Part shown: positions 1-11,315 of the stretch, one piece after another
Layout of the letters: each line of letters begins with the position of its first letter
Numbering within the stretch: position 1 is the stretch's first letter
Assembly (NCBI GenBank): GCA_023433275.1
Contig: JAEZDN010000165.1
Coordinates: 81,437 to 145,436, forward strand
DNA from: Verrucomicrobiota bacterium
Lineage (GTDB): Bacteria; Verrucomicrobiota; Verrucomicrobiia; Opitutales; Opitutaceae
Direction of reading: 5' to 3'
Length of the DNA: 64,000 nucleotides
Made by a program: the position numbers and the translations under genes
The notes under the pieces: model-generated
Database searches by the model: none
Told to the model about the DNA's origin: nothing
Seen by the model: only the letters and a program-made list of their open reading frames with translations

Positions 1-1253
1 TAAATGCCCTTGGCCCCAACGTTGTAGACCGGGGTGAGTTGTGTCCCGTTGTAGAAATCCGCGCCACCGTGTCGCCCCACCAGGAGCCCGTCCGGGAGCG
101 CCCGCACGGCGTAATAAGCCCCCTGCAGCATCGGCTCGGAGACAAAACGCGCCGCACGCCCCGGCTCCGGATTGAGCCGATAGACGGCGGTGCGATTGGC
201 GACGTACAAACCGTCGTCGCCGCCATCGAGATCGTCGGCGCCTGCCCCCAAACCGTTGCGTGCGTTATGGACGGTGACCGATCCCGTCGGTTCCAACAGG
301 GCCAGGCCCTCGGAGGTGCACAGCCACACGGCCCCGTCCGGAGCGGGCGCAATGCCAAGGATGCCTTGCAGGCCGGCATGATCCTGATCGTCGATCCGGC
401 GCAAGAGCTCGCCGTCGGGACCAAGGATGAAGAGCCCGGCGTTGAGCGTGCCCACCATCAGTGTTCCATCGTTCCGGCGAAGTAAAGCGGTGGGCCGGCC
501 CTCCGCGAGGCTGCGATTCAGCTTCTCGTCGAAGACGGAAAAGGGGGCGGGACCGCTTCGAAAAAAGCCCTGTGCCCCCAGGTAGAGCAGGCCTTGGTCG
601 TCGCGGGCGACGCCGAGGATGCCGAACCTGCCGAGCTCGGGGGCGGGGGTGGCGAGATGGGGGCCCGTGGGGGTGAGGCGGTAAAGGCCCGTTTCCGGAT
701 GGTGGAACCATGACTCGCCATCGAACTTCAGGGGGAACAGCCGGCTTTCCCCGGGGAAAACCCACGTGCGCAGGTGGTTCCCGTCCCAGCCGTAGACCTT
801 TTCCCTGCCGATAAAATAAACCATGTCCCCCGCGAGCCCGGAACCCCAGATGTGCCCGACTTGACGCTCCGTTTCGGGCAAATGGGGCAGGAGGGAGTGA
901 TATTCAAAACGTCCGACCGCCGGCTCCGCGAAATAGCCGATTTCATTGAGCGCTCCCACCCAAAGCTGGCCGCCGCGGCCGAATTCGAGCGTTCGGAGCA
1001 CGCTCGGACCCACGCGGTGGGTATTCCAAGCCTGACCGTCGTATACGGAAAGTCCTGAAGTGCCCACGATCAGGCGGCCCAAAGGATCCTGGACCGCAAA
1101 CCAAGTGTAGGGTTGTTCGCTGCCCAGCTGCTGCGCCGGCTGAAATTCGAGCGAAGGCAAGCCCGCGGTGGGCGATTGCCAGCTGCCCTGCACGACCAAG
1201 GGCCACGGAGCCCAGATTGCCGCGAGCAGGTTCAAGAGCAGTTTAGTCCGCAT
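1..1253 (-). CDS. Two-component-type beta-propeller sensor protein, C-terminus off the window
   Basis: The frame is open from an ATG at 1253 down to the window edge (417 codons seen, no stop), so only the N-terminal part is present. Residues 1 to about 24 form a signal peptide (MRTKLLLNLLAAIWAP, then a hydrophobic stretch). The rest repeats the short pattern of reg_prop propeller blades: 'DPLGRLIVGTSGLSVYDG', 'GRGGQLWVGALNEIGYF', 'DDQGLLYLGAQGFF', 'RNDGTLMVGTLNAGLFIL', 'APDGAVWLCTSEGLALL'. In this family such periplasmic propellers are normally followed by a Y_Y_Y domain, one membrane helix and a histidine kinase, GGDEF or LuxR-type output; that part cannot be seen here. It is divergent from the peptide and YcaO genes, with a small palindrome just upstream of its start. 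The propeller call is firm, the output type unknown. Confidence 0.85.
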   Translation of the reverse strand, partial: MRTKLLLNLLAAIWAPWPLVVQGSWQSPTAGLPSLEFQPAQQLGSEQPYTWFAVQDPLGRLIVGTSGLSVYDGQAWNTHRVGPSVLRTLEFGRGGQLWVGALNEIGYFAEPAVGRFEYHSLLPHLPETERQVGHIWGSGLAGDMVYFIGREKVYGWDGNHLRTWVFPGESRLFPLKFDGESWFHHPETGLYRLTPTGPHLATPAPELGRFGILGVARDDQGLLYLGAQGFFRSGPAPFSVFDEKLNRSLAEGRPTALLRRNDGTLMVGTLNAGLFILGPDGELLRRIDDQDHAGLQGILGIAPAPDGAVWLCTSEGLALLEPTGSVTVHNARNGLGAGADDLDGGDDGLYVANRTAVYRLNPEPGRAARFVSEPMLQGAYYAVRALPDGLLVGRHGGADFYNGTQLTPVYNVGAKGI

Positions 1254-1262
1254 GGCTCGAAA

Positions 1263-1279
1263 GATAACATCCGGTTATC
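1263..1279. promoter_or_regulatory. Perfect inverted repeat upstream of the propeller gene
   Basis: GATAAC-atccg-GTTATC, six-base arms with a five-base centre, ends ten bases before the start codon of the minus-strand propeller gene. A second smaller repeat, ACCTG-tatt-CAGGT, lies at 1312-1325. Position fits an operator or an mRNA leader hairpin; no regulator is identified. Confidence 0.3.
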
Positions 1280-1419
1280 ATGCAAGCGGCTGACAGGCAA
1301 TGGGCAATCACACCTGTATTCAGGTCGCGGACAGGTTCACGGACCCGCGTGTCGGGGGTGGGAAAATAGGTTCTTTGGACGATCCGATTTTGCGCGTCCT
1401 CGTGCCATAATTTGCGCCG

Positions 1420-1596
1420 ATGAAAACGATCAAATCCTCCCTCACGGGCCTCACCTCGAGCCTTTTCCTTAATGTCGGCCTCACCAGCCTCGCCCAGAAA
1501 TTGGATCCGGTATCCAGCCTTCCAGTCGCCACCGCTGAAGCCCATGGGCCGGCGTTGAGCATGCCGTGCCATTTTACGCCGAAGTCCCGCCGCTGA
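1420..1596 (+). CDS. 58-residue peptide ORF, possible RiPP precursor for the adjacent YcaO
   Basis: A short ATG ORF ends 17 bases before the YcaO gene on the same strand. The peptide starts MKTIKSSLTGLTSSLFLNVG, continues with a Leu/Ser/Val-rich segment and ends with a distinct tail, AEAHGPALSMPCHFTPKSRR, that carries the only cysteine. A leader plus a short C-terminal core with Cys, Ser and Thr, next to a stand-alone YcaO enzyme, is the usual arrangement of a ribosomally made, azoline- or thioamide-modified peptide. The first 30 residues could also be read as a weak signal or membrane segment. A CATAAT box at 1406-1411 lies only eight bases before the ATG, so the transcript may have almost no leader. 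No Shine-Dalgarno sequence is seen. The ORF may be chance; the pairing with YcaO is the main argument. Confidence 0.45.
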   Translation: MKTIKSSLTGLTSSLFLNVGLTSLAQKLDPVSSLPVATAEAHGPALSMPCHFTPKSRR

Positions 1597-1613
1597 CCTG
1601 ACGCGCTCCCGTC

Positions 1614-2513
1614 ATGTTCAGCCTGGCTGCCTACCGCTATCGGAACGTCCTGACCACGTCAGGCGGACCGATCGAGCGGTTGCAACTGGCGGACATGACG
1701 GTGCTCGGTCGCCGCGAATTCCTAGCCACCGCCTTCCTCAAGGAGGGCTTGGGGGGAAAGTTGTGGCACAATACCGTCTTCAGCATCGCCGATGGTGGCG
1801 GCACCTCGACCTCCCCCATGATGGCGCGGTTCATGGCGATTTCCGAGGCCATGGAGCGATGGGCTCATTGGCAGTTGCACCAGAGCGCGGACGCGGCGCG
1901 TTTTGCGTTTGATGTGGATCCGTCGAGCAACGGGATGGCCGCCTTTCCCGGAATTTTTCGGCGGCAGGCCCGGGGGAGCGCGCTGATGGAAGCCGCGGAG
2001 CGATTCAACCTGTTGCACTGGTGGGAGGGCATGCTCCCGGCCGCTGAATCGGACACCCCGTGGGCGGGTGTGCGGGCGGCGACCATTTGCTCGGATGCGC
2101 CCGGAGTCACGGTGGTTCTGTTTCAGCGCACGCCCGAGGGATTCACGGCCTATGGCCATGCGGCCGCGCCCGACTACGCCACGGCCTGTCGCAAGGCCGC
2201 GATTGAGATGGAAAGGCACGCACTGATCATCGCCCGGTTTGCGCACGCGCATTCGGGTCGATTGACCGAGGTGCTGCCGGATCACGCGCATCCCATCGAG
2301 CGGCGTTGCATCTTCTTCGCCACCGACGCCGGGCATGAACTATTCCTCGACCGGCTCCGCTCCGCTCCGCGCCGGGCCTTGGCCCGGCCCAAGCTCGTTT
2401 TCGACGGCGAAGTCCGGGGACCTTGGACCCGGTATGCTGACGTGTGGCGGGTCGTCTATGAACCGCCCAGCGACCGGTTCCTCGGCATGGAGGAGAACTA
2501 TTTTCTGTGGTAA
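1614..2513 (+). CDS. Stand-alone YcaO-domain cyclodehydratase-like protein
   Basis: A 299-residue protein with the two acidic ATP/Mg-binding blocks of YcaO enzymes: 'TSPMMARFMAISEAMERWAH' near residues 65-84 and 'ATACRKAAIEMERHALII' near 189-206. YcaO proteins use ATP to activate backbone amides, giving azolines, thioamides or amidines in RiPPs, or the beta-methylthiolation of ribosomal protein S12 in E. coli. This one is shorter than most (about 400 residues) and ends NYFLW, without the proline-rich C-terminus of many azoline-forming enzymes. No TfuA, E1-like partner, dehydrogenase or exporter lies nearby, as in bottromycin-type stand-alone YcaOs. The 58-residue peptide just upstream is the candidate substrate. 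Fold assignment is firm; the substrate is inference. Confidence 0.8.
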   Translation: MFSLAAYRYRNVLTTSGGPIERLQLADMTVLGRREFLATAFLKEGLGGKLWHNTVFSIADGGGTSTSPMMARFMAISEAMERWAHWQLHQSADAARFAFDVDPSSNGMAAFPGIFRRQARGSALMEAAERFNLLHWWEGMLPAAESDTPWAGVRAATICSDAPGVTVVLFQRTPEGFTAYGHAAAPDYATACRKAAIEMERHALIIARFAHAHSGRLTEVLPDHAHPIERRCIFFATDAGHELFLDRLRSAPRRALARPKLVFDGEVRGPWTRYADVWRVVYEPPSDRFLGMEENYFLW

Positions 2514-2550
2514 GCCGGGCCTGAATCCCTCAGGCGCGGCCTCGGTTAAC

Positions 2551-2624
<74 letters not shown>

Positions 2625-2750
2625 GAGAATCGCCGGTAGGCTGGGCACGCGCCCAAGGCATTCAAGCTTTTGTTAAGGTGTGCGCCGGGTGGGTATCCAC
2701 CCCATAATGGGATTGCCGGTTCCCAGCTCATCCGCTTTGGTCCCCGCAAC

Positions 2751-3893
2751 ATGGCGACACCAGCAACGTCCGCGAAACCCCAATCGAACGTCCGGGCCGC
2801 GCAAGCGATGGCCAAGCAGAAGGCCCTCGAGAAGAAAGCCAAGTCGTACAAGCTGGATCTCGGTGAGCTCGCCCTTTTCACCAGCCAGCTCGCGTCGCTG
2901 CTCCAAGCCGGCTTGCCCCTGGTTTCATGCTTGGAGGCCCTGCAGGATCAGACCGAGGACCAGGTTTTCCGCATCATCATCCGCGATGTGCGCAACGACA
3001 TCTCGACCGGCACCTCATTTTCCGGGGCGGTGAAGAAATTTCCGAACGCATTCAACACGCTGTTCATCTCGATGGTCGAGGCCGGCGAAGCGTCCGGCGG
3101 CCTGGCGGAAATCCTGGGCAAGGTGGCCGGGTATTTCGAGTCCACGGTCAAGCTGACCAAGAAGGTCAAGTCGGCGATGACGTACCCGATCGCCGTCATC
3201 GGCCTCGCGGTCGCGCTCGTTAACGTGCTCCTCATTTTCGTCATCCCGGTTTTCGCCGCGATGTTCGCGGACTTCGGTGCGAAGCTGCCCGCGCCCACGC
3301 AATTCCTGATCGATCTGTCGGATTTCATGAAAGCCTGGTGGTGGGCCATCGGCCTCGGGGTCTACGTGGCGTGGTTCATCTTCAACAAGTACACTGCCAC
3401 GCCCAATGGTCGTCGCACGTGGCACCAGTTTCTGGTCCGCGCGCCGATTTTCGGCAACCTGATCCACAAGATCGCGCTCTCTCGCTTTTGCCGCACCTAC
3501 GCCACGCTCATGCGGTCCGGCGTCCCGATCCTGCGGACACTGGAAATTGTCTCGGCCGCGAGCGGCAAGGTACAGGTCGAGGATGCCTGCAGCGAGATTG
3601 CCAAGCATGTCAGCCAGGGCGGTCAGGTCTCGGACGTCATGGCCGTCAGCCCGTTTTTCCCGCCGATGATGAAGCACATGGTGAAGGCCGGCGAAACGAC
3701 CGGCAATGTGGACGGCATGATGAACAAGATCGCCGATTTCTACGACACCGAGTGCGACGCGACGGTTGCCGCGCTCACCTCGCTCATCGAGCCCATGCTG
3801 ATCGTGTTTCTCGGCGTGGTGGTCGGCGGCATCGTGATGGCGATGTTTCTCCCGATTTTCCAACTCGGTGCCGTCGCGGGCGGCATGCAATAA
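2751..3893 (+). CDS. pilC: Type II secretion / type IV pilus inner-membrane platform protein (PilC/GspF family)
   Basis: A 380-residue protein with the two tandem T2SSF domains of the family. Domain one (about 45-165) holds 'FTSQLASLLQAGLPLVSCLE' and 'MVEAGEASGGLAEIL'. Domain two (about 248-370) repeats this as 'FCRTYATLMRSGVPILRTLE' and 'MVKAGETTGNVDGMM'. Three membrane helices lie near 165-190, 212-232 and 347-372. PilC polymerises or depolymerises pilins with the cytoplasmic ATPases PilB and PilT. The ATG at 2751 gives a basic N-terminal tail of normal length; the frame is open further upstream but those residues look unlike the family. No other pilus gene is adjacent, so it is an orphan member of the system here. 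Family is certain, pilus versus secretion role is not. Confidence 0.92.
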   Translation: MATPATSAKPQSNVRAAQAMAKQKALEKKAKSYKLDLGELALFTSQLASLLQAGLPLVSCLEALQDQTEDQVFRIIIRDVRNDISTGTSFSGAVKKFPNAFNTLFISMVEAGEASGGLAEILGKVAGYFESTVKLTKKVKSAMTYPIAVIGLAVALVNVLLIFVIPVFAAMFADFGAKLPAPTQFLIDLSDFMKAWWWAIGLGVYVAWFIFNKYTATPNGRRTWHQFLVRAPIFGNLIHKIALSRFCRTYATLMRSGVPILRTLEIVSAASGKVQVEDACSEIAKHVSQGGQVSDVMAVSPFFPPMMKHMVKAGETTGNVDGMMNKIADFYDTECDATVAALTSLIEPMLIVFLGVVVGGIVMAMFLPIFQLGAVAGGMQ

Positions 3894-3956
3894 TCAGGCG
3901 CGGCGCTAAAGTCACTTGCTTGCCGCTGGGGAGCGGACAATTTGTCCGGACTCCTC

Positions 3957-5213
3957 ATGGCTTCCATTCTTATAGTCGACGACCTGATTTCGATCCACGA
4001 GATGCTGGAGGCGGTCATTGCCCCCACCGGGCACAAGACGGCCTTTGCGACGGATGGGGAAAAGGCGCTCGTGCGCTACAAGGCGGAGAAATTCGATCTG
4101 GTGCTTTGTGACATCGACATGAAGCCGATGGACGGGATCACGTTGCTCAAGCAGCTGAAACTGTACGATCCCGGCGCCGTGGTGGTGATCATGACCGCCT
4201 ACGCCAGCACGGAGAGCGCGATCCAGGCCCTCAAGTACGGGGCCTTCGATTACCTCCAGAAGCCCTTCAAGGTGGATGAACTCATGCAGGCGCTGAAGCG
4301 CAGCCTGGAGTTCAAGCGCGTCATCACCGAGCGCGAGAGCACGGCCTCCGCCCCCGCGGTGAAGGCGGGGGATTTCGAATCCCGCCTGGTCGGCGTCAGC
4401 CCCAAGATCAAGCGGCTCATCGCCCAGCTCAAGAAACTCGCCACGGCGCATACGCCAGTGCTGGTTTCCGGCGAAAGCGGCAGCGGCCACGAAATCGCCG
4501 CCGAATTGCTTCATACCGCCAGTCACGCGGCGGACGCGCCGCTGGTCCGGATCGACTGTCGCCTGAGTTCGCCGGAAAGCCTCCGTGCGGGCCTGCTCGG
4601 CGAAAACGGCGCCGGTGGCACGTGGGTGCAGCAGGCCCGTGGCGGCACGCTGTTCCTGACGCGCATGCACGCCCTGCCGAAGGAAACCCAGGCCGACTTC
4701 ATCCCGGTCCTGCGCAACAATGCCGGCACCTGCCGGCTGGTCTGCGCCAGCGAGGAAGACCTGGAGAAACTCGCCGAGTCCGGGGAATTCAACGAGGAGC
4801 TCTTCTACCGCGTGGCCGCGCTGCCCGTGGACATGCCCCCGCTGCGCGAGCGCACGGAGGATATCCCGGCCCTGCTCAAGAGCGTGGCGGCCAAGGTTTC
4901 GAATCCCCAATTTGACGCCAAACAAGTCGAGTTCACCGAGGATGCGCTGGCCGCGCTCCGGGCCTATCGCTGGCCTGGCAATCTGGACGAATTCAACCAG
5001 GTCATCTCGCAGGTGCTCACCACCACCGAGACCCGCGTCATCACCTCGGCGCAGCTGCCGATGCGGGTGCAGGACATGAGGCAGTGGCCCAGCCTCGCGG
5101 ATTACCTCGCCGGTCAGGAAAAGCAGTACATTGCCCGGGTGTTGAACGCCTGCCAGGGTGACCGGGTCCGCGCCGCGCAAGCGCTCGGGATCGATCCTGC
5201 CCAGCTCGGATAG
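3957..5213 (+). CDS. NtrC-like response regulator with degenerate AAA+ domain and truncated Fis helix
   Basis: Residues 1-120 form an intact receiver domain: acidic pair in 'ILIVDD', phospho-acceptor in 'LCDIDMKPMDG' (about D52), and Thr and Lys in 'IMTAYAST' and 'LQKPFKVDEL'. The middle domain is recognisably of the sigma-54 activator class but broken. Walker A reads GESGSGHE instead of GESGTGKE, the GAFTGA loop is missing, and Walker B reads GGTLFLTRMH instead of GGTLFLDEI. The 'ELFYRV...PPLRER' segment is intact. The C-terminal Fis-like helix stops after 'GDRVRAAQALGIDPAQLG', without the recognition helix. It is therefore unlikely to hydrolyse ATP or open sigma-54 promoters. The ATG at 3957 is chosen; an in-frame TTG at 3942 sits at better spacing from a GGGGAG and could be the real start. 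It follows the pilC gene by 63 bases. Confidence 0.85.
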   Translation: MASILIVDDLISIHEMLEAVIAPTGHKTAFATDGEKALVRYKAEKFDLVLCDIDMKPMDGITLLKQLKLYDPGAVVVIMTAYASTESAIQALKYGAFDYLQKPFKVDELMQALKRSLEFKRVITERESTASAPAVKAGDFESRLVGVSPKIKRLIAQLKKLATAHTPVLVSGESGSGHEIAAELLHTASHAADAPLVRIDCRLSSPESLRAGLLGENGAGGTWVQQARGGTLFLTRMHALPKETQADFIPVLRNNAGTCRLVCASEEDLEKLAESGEFNEELFYRVAALPVDMPPLRERTEDIPALLKSVAAKVSNPQFDAKQVEFTEDALAALRAYRWPGNLDEFNQVISQVLTTTETRVITSAQLPMRVQDMRQWPSLADYLAGQEKQYIARVLNACQGDRVRAAQALGIDPAQLG

Positions 5214-5309
5214 GTCCGGTCCCGCCCGAGGGGCTCAGGTGTGTCACGATTGAGCTTTACCGCTTGCCCCGCCCTAGGTGGGTGACAAACCTCGCGGGCG
5301 CTCACGCCC

Positions 5310-8549
<3,240 letters not shown>

Positions 8550-8560
8550 CCGCAGGTCCG

Positions 8561-9412
8561 ATGAGCGCTCCCGCCACCCTCGTCGCCCTTTTGCACGGCC
8601 CCGACCAGCCGGGTCTCGTGGCGAAGACCTCGGGGTGGATCTACGCACGTCAGGGCAACATCCTTCACGCCGACCAGCATCGGGACATGGAGGCCGGTGA
8701 ATTCTTTCAGCGCATCGAATGGGTGCCTTCCGCCAATCCGGCGGCCGAGGTCGAGGAGCTGCGCTCATTCGCCGCCACGCTGGGCATGATGGCCAAGGTG
8801 GCCGAGTCGACGCATCGCCCGAGGGGCGCGCTGTTCGTCTCCAAGGAGGATCATTGTTTTCACGATCTCGCCCTGCGCTGGAAGGCCGGCGAATTCGCCG
8901 GTGACTTCGCGTGCGTCATCTCCAACCACACGGCCCTGGCCGAGGCGACCCGCCACTATGGCCTGCCCTTTCACCATATTCCCGTCACGGCCGCCACCAA
9001 GGCGGAGGCCGAGCGGCGCCAATTGGAAATCCTGCGCGAGTCGGGCACGGAGTTTGTGGTGCTCGCCCGCTACATGCAGGTGTTGACGGCGGATTTTCTC
9101 TCCGCGTGCGGGCAGCCGGTGATCAACATTCATCATTCCTTTCTCCCTGCTTTTGCCGGCGGTAAACCCTATCATCAGGCGCACGCCCGCGGGGTGAAGC
9201 TGATCGGGGCCACGGCCCATTACGCCACCGCGGTGCTCGATGACGGCCCGATCATCCAGCAGGACGTCGTTCGCGTCACGCATCGCCATGGGGTGGAGGA
9301 CTTGGTGCGCAAGGGACGCGATTTGGAAAAACTCGTGCTCGCGCAGGCCCTGCGCTGGCATCTGGAAAATCGGATCCTGGTCTACGGCAACAAGACCGTG
9401 GTCTTTGACTGA
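8561..9412 (+). CDS. purU: Formyltetrahydrofolate deformylase
   Basis: A 283-residue enzyme that hydrolyses 10-formyltetrahydrofolate to formate and tetrahydrofolate, balancing one-carbon pools and feeding PurT. Residues 1-80 are an ACT-type regulatory domain beginning 'LVALLHGPDQPGLVAKTSGW'. The C-terminal formyltransferase fold holds the catalytic Asn, His and Asp in 'VINIHHSFLPAF', 'KPYHQAHARGVKLIGATAHY' and 'LDDGPIIQQD'. The arrangement HHSFLPAFAGGKPYHQA is the PurU signature and separates it from PurN and Fmt. The ATG lies 11 bases after the carB stop, so the two genes are probably co-transcribed. Complete, no oddities. Confidence 0.96.
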   Translation: MSAPATLVALLHGPDQPGLVAKTSGWIYARQGNILHADQHRDMEAGEFFQRIEWVPSANPAAEVEELRSFAATLGMMAKVAESTHRPRGALFVSKEDHCFHDLALRWKAGEFAGDFACVISNHTALAEATRHYGLPFHHIPVTAATKAEAERRQLEILRESGTEFVVLARYMQVLTADFLSACGQPVINIHHSFLPAFAGGKPYHQAHARGVKLIGATAHYATAVLDDGPIIQQDVVRVTHRHGVEDLVRKGRDLEKLVLAQALRWHLENRILVYGNKTVVFD

Positions 9413-9582
9413 GCCAATGCCGGTCGCCGGCCGGCCTGAGCAGCGGCGGCGCCCGCCCGGCGTCGAGCAGGCCGATTGAGGGAATGGGCGCGGCTTTTGG
9501 GCGGAAGCGGAATCGCCGCCGGGGTGTTGCCGTGCCTTTTTCCTTGAGACGCATGGCCCGGGTTTGCAATGTGGCCGGCTCC

Positions 9583-10239
9583 ATGAATGTCCCCCCGCCC
9601 GCCGGTCACCCGGCCCCAGAACAGCCCGTCGCGCCTCAGCCCGGATTTGAAGACGCCGTGCAAACTTTCTGGGCGAGGAATCGCCAGCTGATCCTCGTCG
9701 CCTGTGTCGCGGCGCTGTTCGTGGTCATCGGCCGCTATGGGTGGGAATACTACACGCAACACAAGGAGCAGGAGATCCGCACCGCCTATGCCCGAGCGGG
9801 CGATCGACCGGAGCAACTGGCCAGTTTCGCCCAGGAGCACGCCGGCCATGCCCTTTCGGCCATCGCATCGCTGCGCATCGCCGACCAGCGGTACACGGAA
9901 GGCGATTACCGTCAGGCCTTGGAAAATTACAACAAAGCCGTCCCGGGCCTGAGCAATTCCGCCCTCCTCGGGCGCGCGCGTCTGGGTGCCGCATTGAGCC
10001 AGCATTATGCGGGCGACAAGTCCGCGGCTGAGGCCGCCCTCAAGGGTATCAGCACTGATGCGAACCTGCCCAAGGCCCTGCGGGCGGAGGCGGCTTATCA
10101 CCTCGCCTCGGTGGCTTTCGAAGCCGGCAACCAAACGGAAGTCGAGCGCGTCGTCGCCGAGATCGGCAAGATCGATCCCGCGGGCATCTGGTCGCAGCGC
10201 GCGACCGCCCTCGTGGTGCGCAAGCCGGCCGGCCTCTGA
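9583..10239 (+). CDS. Membrane-anchored TPR protein, YfgM-like
   Basis: A 218-residue protein with a proline-rich cytoplasmic start, one membrane helix near residues 34-53 ('LILVACVAALFVVIGRYGWE') and a periplasmic helical region of TPR type containing 'HALSAIASLRIADQRYTEGD' and 'AAYHLASVAFEAGNQTEVER'. Topology and repeats match the YfgM/Tol-Pal-like TPR_21 family, whose E. coli member helps chaperones at the SecYEG translocon. Here the family link is by architecture only. The ATG at 9583 is chosen because earlier in-frame starts add basic residues not seen in the family. An intrinsic terminator follows at 10264. Confidence 0.75.
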   Translation: MNVPPPAGHPAPEQPVAPQPGFEDAVQTFWARNRQLILVACVAALFVVIGRYGWEYYTQHKEQEIRTAYARAGDRPEQLASFAQEHAGHALSAIASLRIADQRYTEGDYRQALENYNKAVPGLSNSALLGRARLGAALSQHYAGDKSAAEAALKGISTDANLPKALRAEAAYHLASVAFEAGNQTEVERVVAEIGKIDPAGIWSQRATALVVRKPAGL

Positions 10240-10263
10240 GTTCTCGCGCCTGCGGCCCGTCGA

Positions 10264-10290
10264 GCCCGCCAGAAGGCGGGCTTTTTATTT
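10264..10290 (+). terminator. Intrinsic terminator of the YfgM-like gene
   Basis: Perfect stem GCCCGCC-agaa-GGCGGGC followed by TTTTTATTT, 24 bases after the stop codon. It overlaps the last codons of the convergent PEP-CTERM gene. Confidence 0.9.
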
Positions 10291-10944
10291 GCCGCGCACG
10301 GAACGCCGCCGGCCCCGGTGCCACAGGCACAGGACGAGAGCGGCTGCGCCGGCCATCAGCGCGGACGTCGATGACTCCGGAATCGCGGTCGCGGTGAAGG
10401 AGATGTTGTCGAGTCGCACGGTGCCTTGGGCCGCATTCACCCCGCCGTCAACGCGGGCTGTCGACGTGGCAATGAGCCTCAACACAAGGAAAGCATTGTC
10501 GTTGGCGGCATCGGGCAGGAAAATTGCGGGCACGGTCGTGCTGACCACGGCGGTGCTCGAGCTCAACGTGTAGCTTGTAATATCGGTGAATGTGCCACTC
10601 GTGCCGGTCAGGCTGTACGCAATTTTCCAGTCGGCGGGCGCGGCGATGGAGCCGTTCGTGCGGAAGGAATTCAATGCGATGCTGCCGTACCCGGTCGCGT
10701 CGAGGGTGATCTCAAAATACTCGGAGAATTGGAAATTCTGGACGCTGAGGGCGGCGCCCTGGCTGGAGAAAACGGGGCTGACGTAGTTGGCGGCTCCGCC
10801 CGAGTTCCATGTGATGCTCGAGCGGTCGGCGCCGATCACGGGCGCGGCGGTGCCTTCGAACGTATAGCTGACCAGCGTGATCTGGGCGAACGCCGCGCCG
10901 GGTAATCCGAGCAGCAGGAAGAGGAAGGCGGGTTTGGGCAACAT
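10285..10944 (-). CDS. PEP-CTERM sorting-domain surface protein
   Basis: A 219-residue exported protein. A signal peptide covers about 1-20 (MLPKPAFLFLLLGLPGAAFA). The mature part is rich in Ser, Thr, Ala and Gly and looks like a beta-sandwich of the carbohydrate-binding kind often found in this class. The C-terminus has the three-part exosortase signal: 'IPESS' (a PES variant of the PEP motif), a hydrophobic helix 'ALMAGAAALVLCLW' and a basic tail 'HRGRRRSVRGK'. Exosortase would cut at the PEP-like motif and release or anchor the protein at the surface, in systems usually tied to exopolysaccharide. No exosortase gene is in this window. The gene is convergent with the TPR gene and shares the terminator region. 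Confidence 0.88.
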   Translation of the reverse strand: MLPKPAFLFLLLGLPGAAFAQITLVSYTFEGTAAPVIGADRSSITWNSGGAANYVSPVFSSQGAALSVQNFQFSEYFEITLDATGYGSIALNSFRTNGSIAAPADWKIAYSLTGTSGTFTDITSYTLSSSTAVVSTTVPAIFLPDAANDNAFLVLRLIATSTARVDGGVNAAQGTVRLDNISFTATAIPESSTSALMAGAAALVLCLWHRGRRRSVRGK

Positions 10945-11027
10945 GGCAGAAGGGTTGCCGCCAGTATGCCGGGCTCCCGATCAGGGACCCGAAAGGTCAA
11001 ACCGCCCATTTTAAGGCGGTGCTTTTT

Positions 11028-11104
11028 TGGTCGGGGCGATAGGATTCGAACCTACGACCTCCTGGTCCCAAACCAGGCGCTCTACCAGACTAAGCTACAC
11101 CCCG
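11028..11104 (-). tRNA. tRNA-Pro(TGG)
   Basis: On the minus strand the gene begins CGGGGTGTAG; the acceptor pairs CGGGGTG with CGCCCCG, closing on one mismatch. The anticodon stem CCTGG/CCAGG encloses TTTGGGA (anticodon TGG), the T-arm contains GGTTCGAATCC, and CCA is encoded at 11028-11030. Confidence 0.97.
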
Positions 11105-11264
11105 TTCCCAAAACCTGATGGGAGGGGCGGGCGAGCCATCTGTCAACGTCCGGGATAACAGGAGAACCAGCTCCGAGCGCCGTTCCCTTGCGGCGTAAAG
11201 ACTATCGGAATCGCCCTTGCCCCGCACCGGAGGGGCGCGCCGTTCCGCTGCGACAAAATGCTTC

Positions 11265-11293
11265 TTGCTTCACCAGAACGCCCATCCTAAATA
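11265..11293 (+). promoter_or_regulatory. Sigma-70-type promoter of the LysM gene
   Basis: TTGCTT at 11265-11270 and TAAATA at 11288-11293 are separated by exactly 17 bases, which places transcription about 15-20 bases before the ATG at 11316. Confidence 0.55.
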
Positions 11294-11315
11294 CGACGCC
11301 TCAACCTCTTAAAAA

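Noticed and set aside
1279..1368. 29-codon ORF between the propeller and peptide genes
   Set aside because: Overlaps palindromes, has no ribosome site and reads as chance sequence (Arg/Thr/Ser/Val-rich).
11001..11027. Hairpin ACCGCC...GGCGGT followed by T-run on the plus strand
   Set aside because: No plus-strand gene leads into it; it lies between a minus-strand gene start and a minus-strand tRNA, so I cannot assign it as a terminator.
10945..11027. Promoter for the shorter PEP-CTERM gene
   Set aside because: No -35/-10 pair of acceptable spacing could be recognised on the minus strand.
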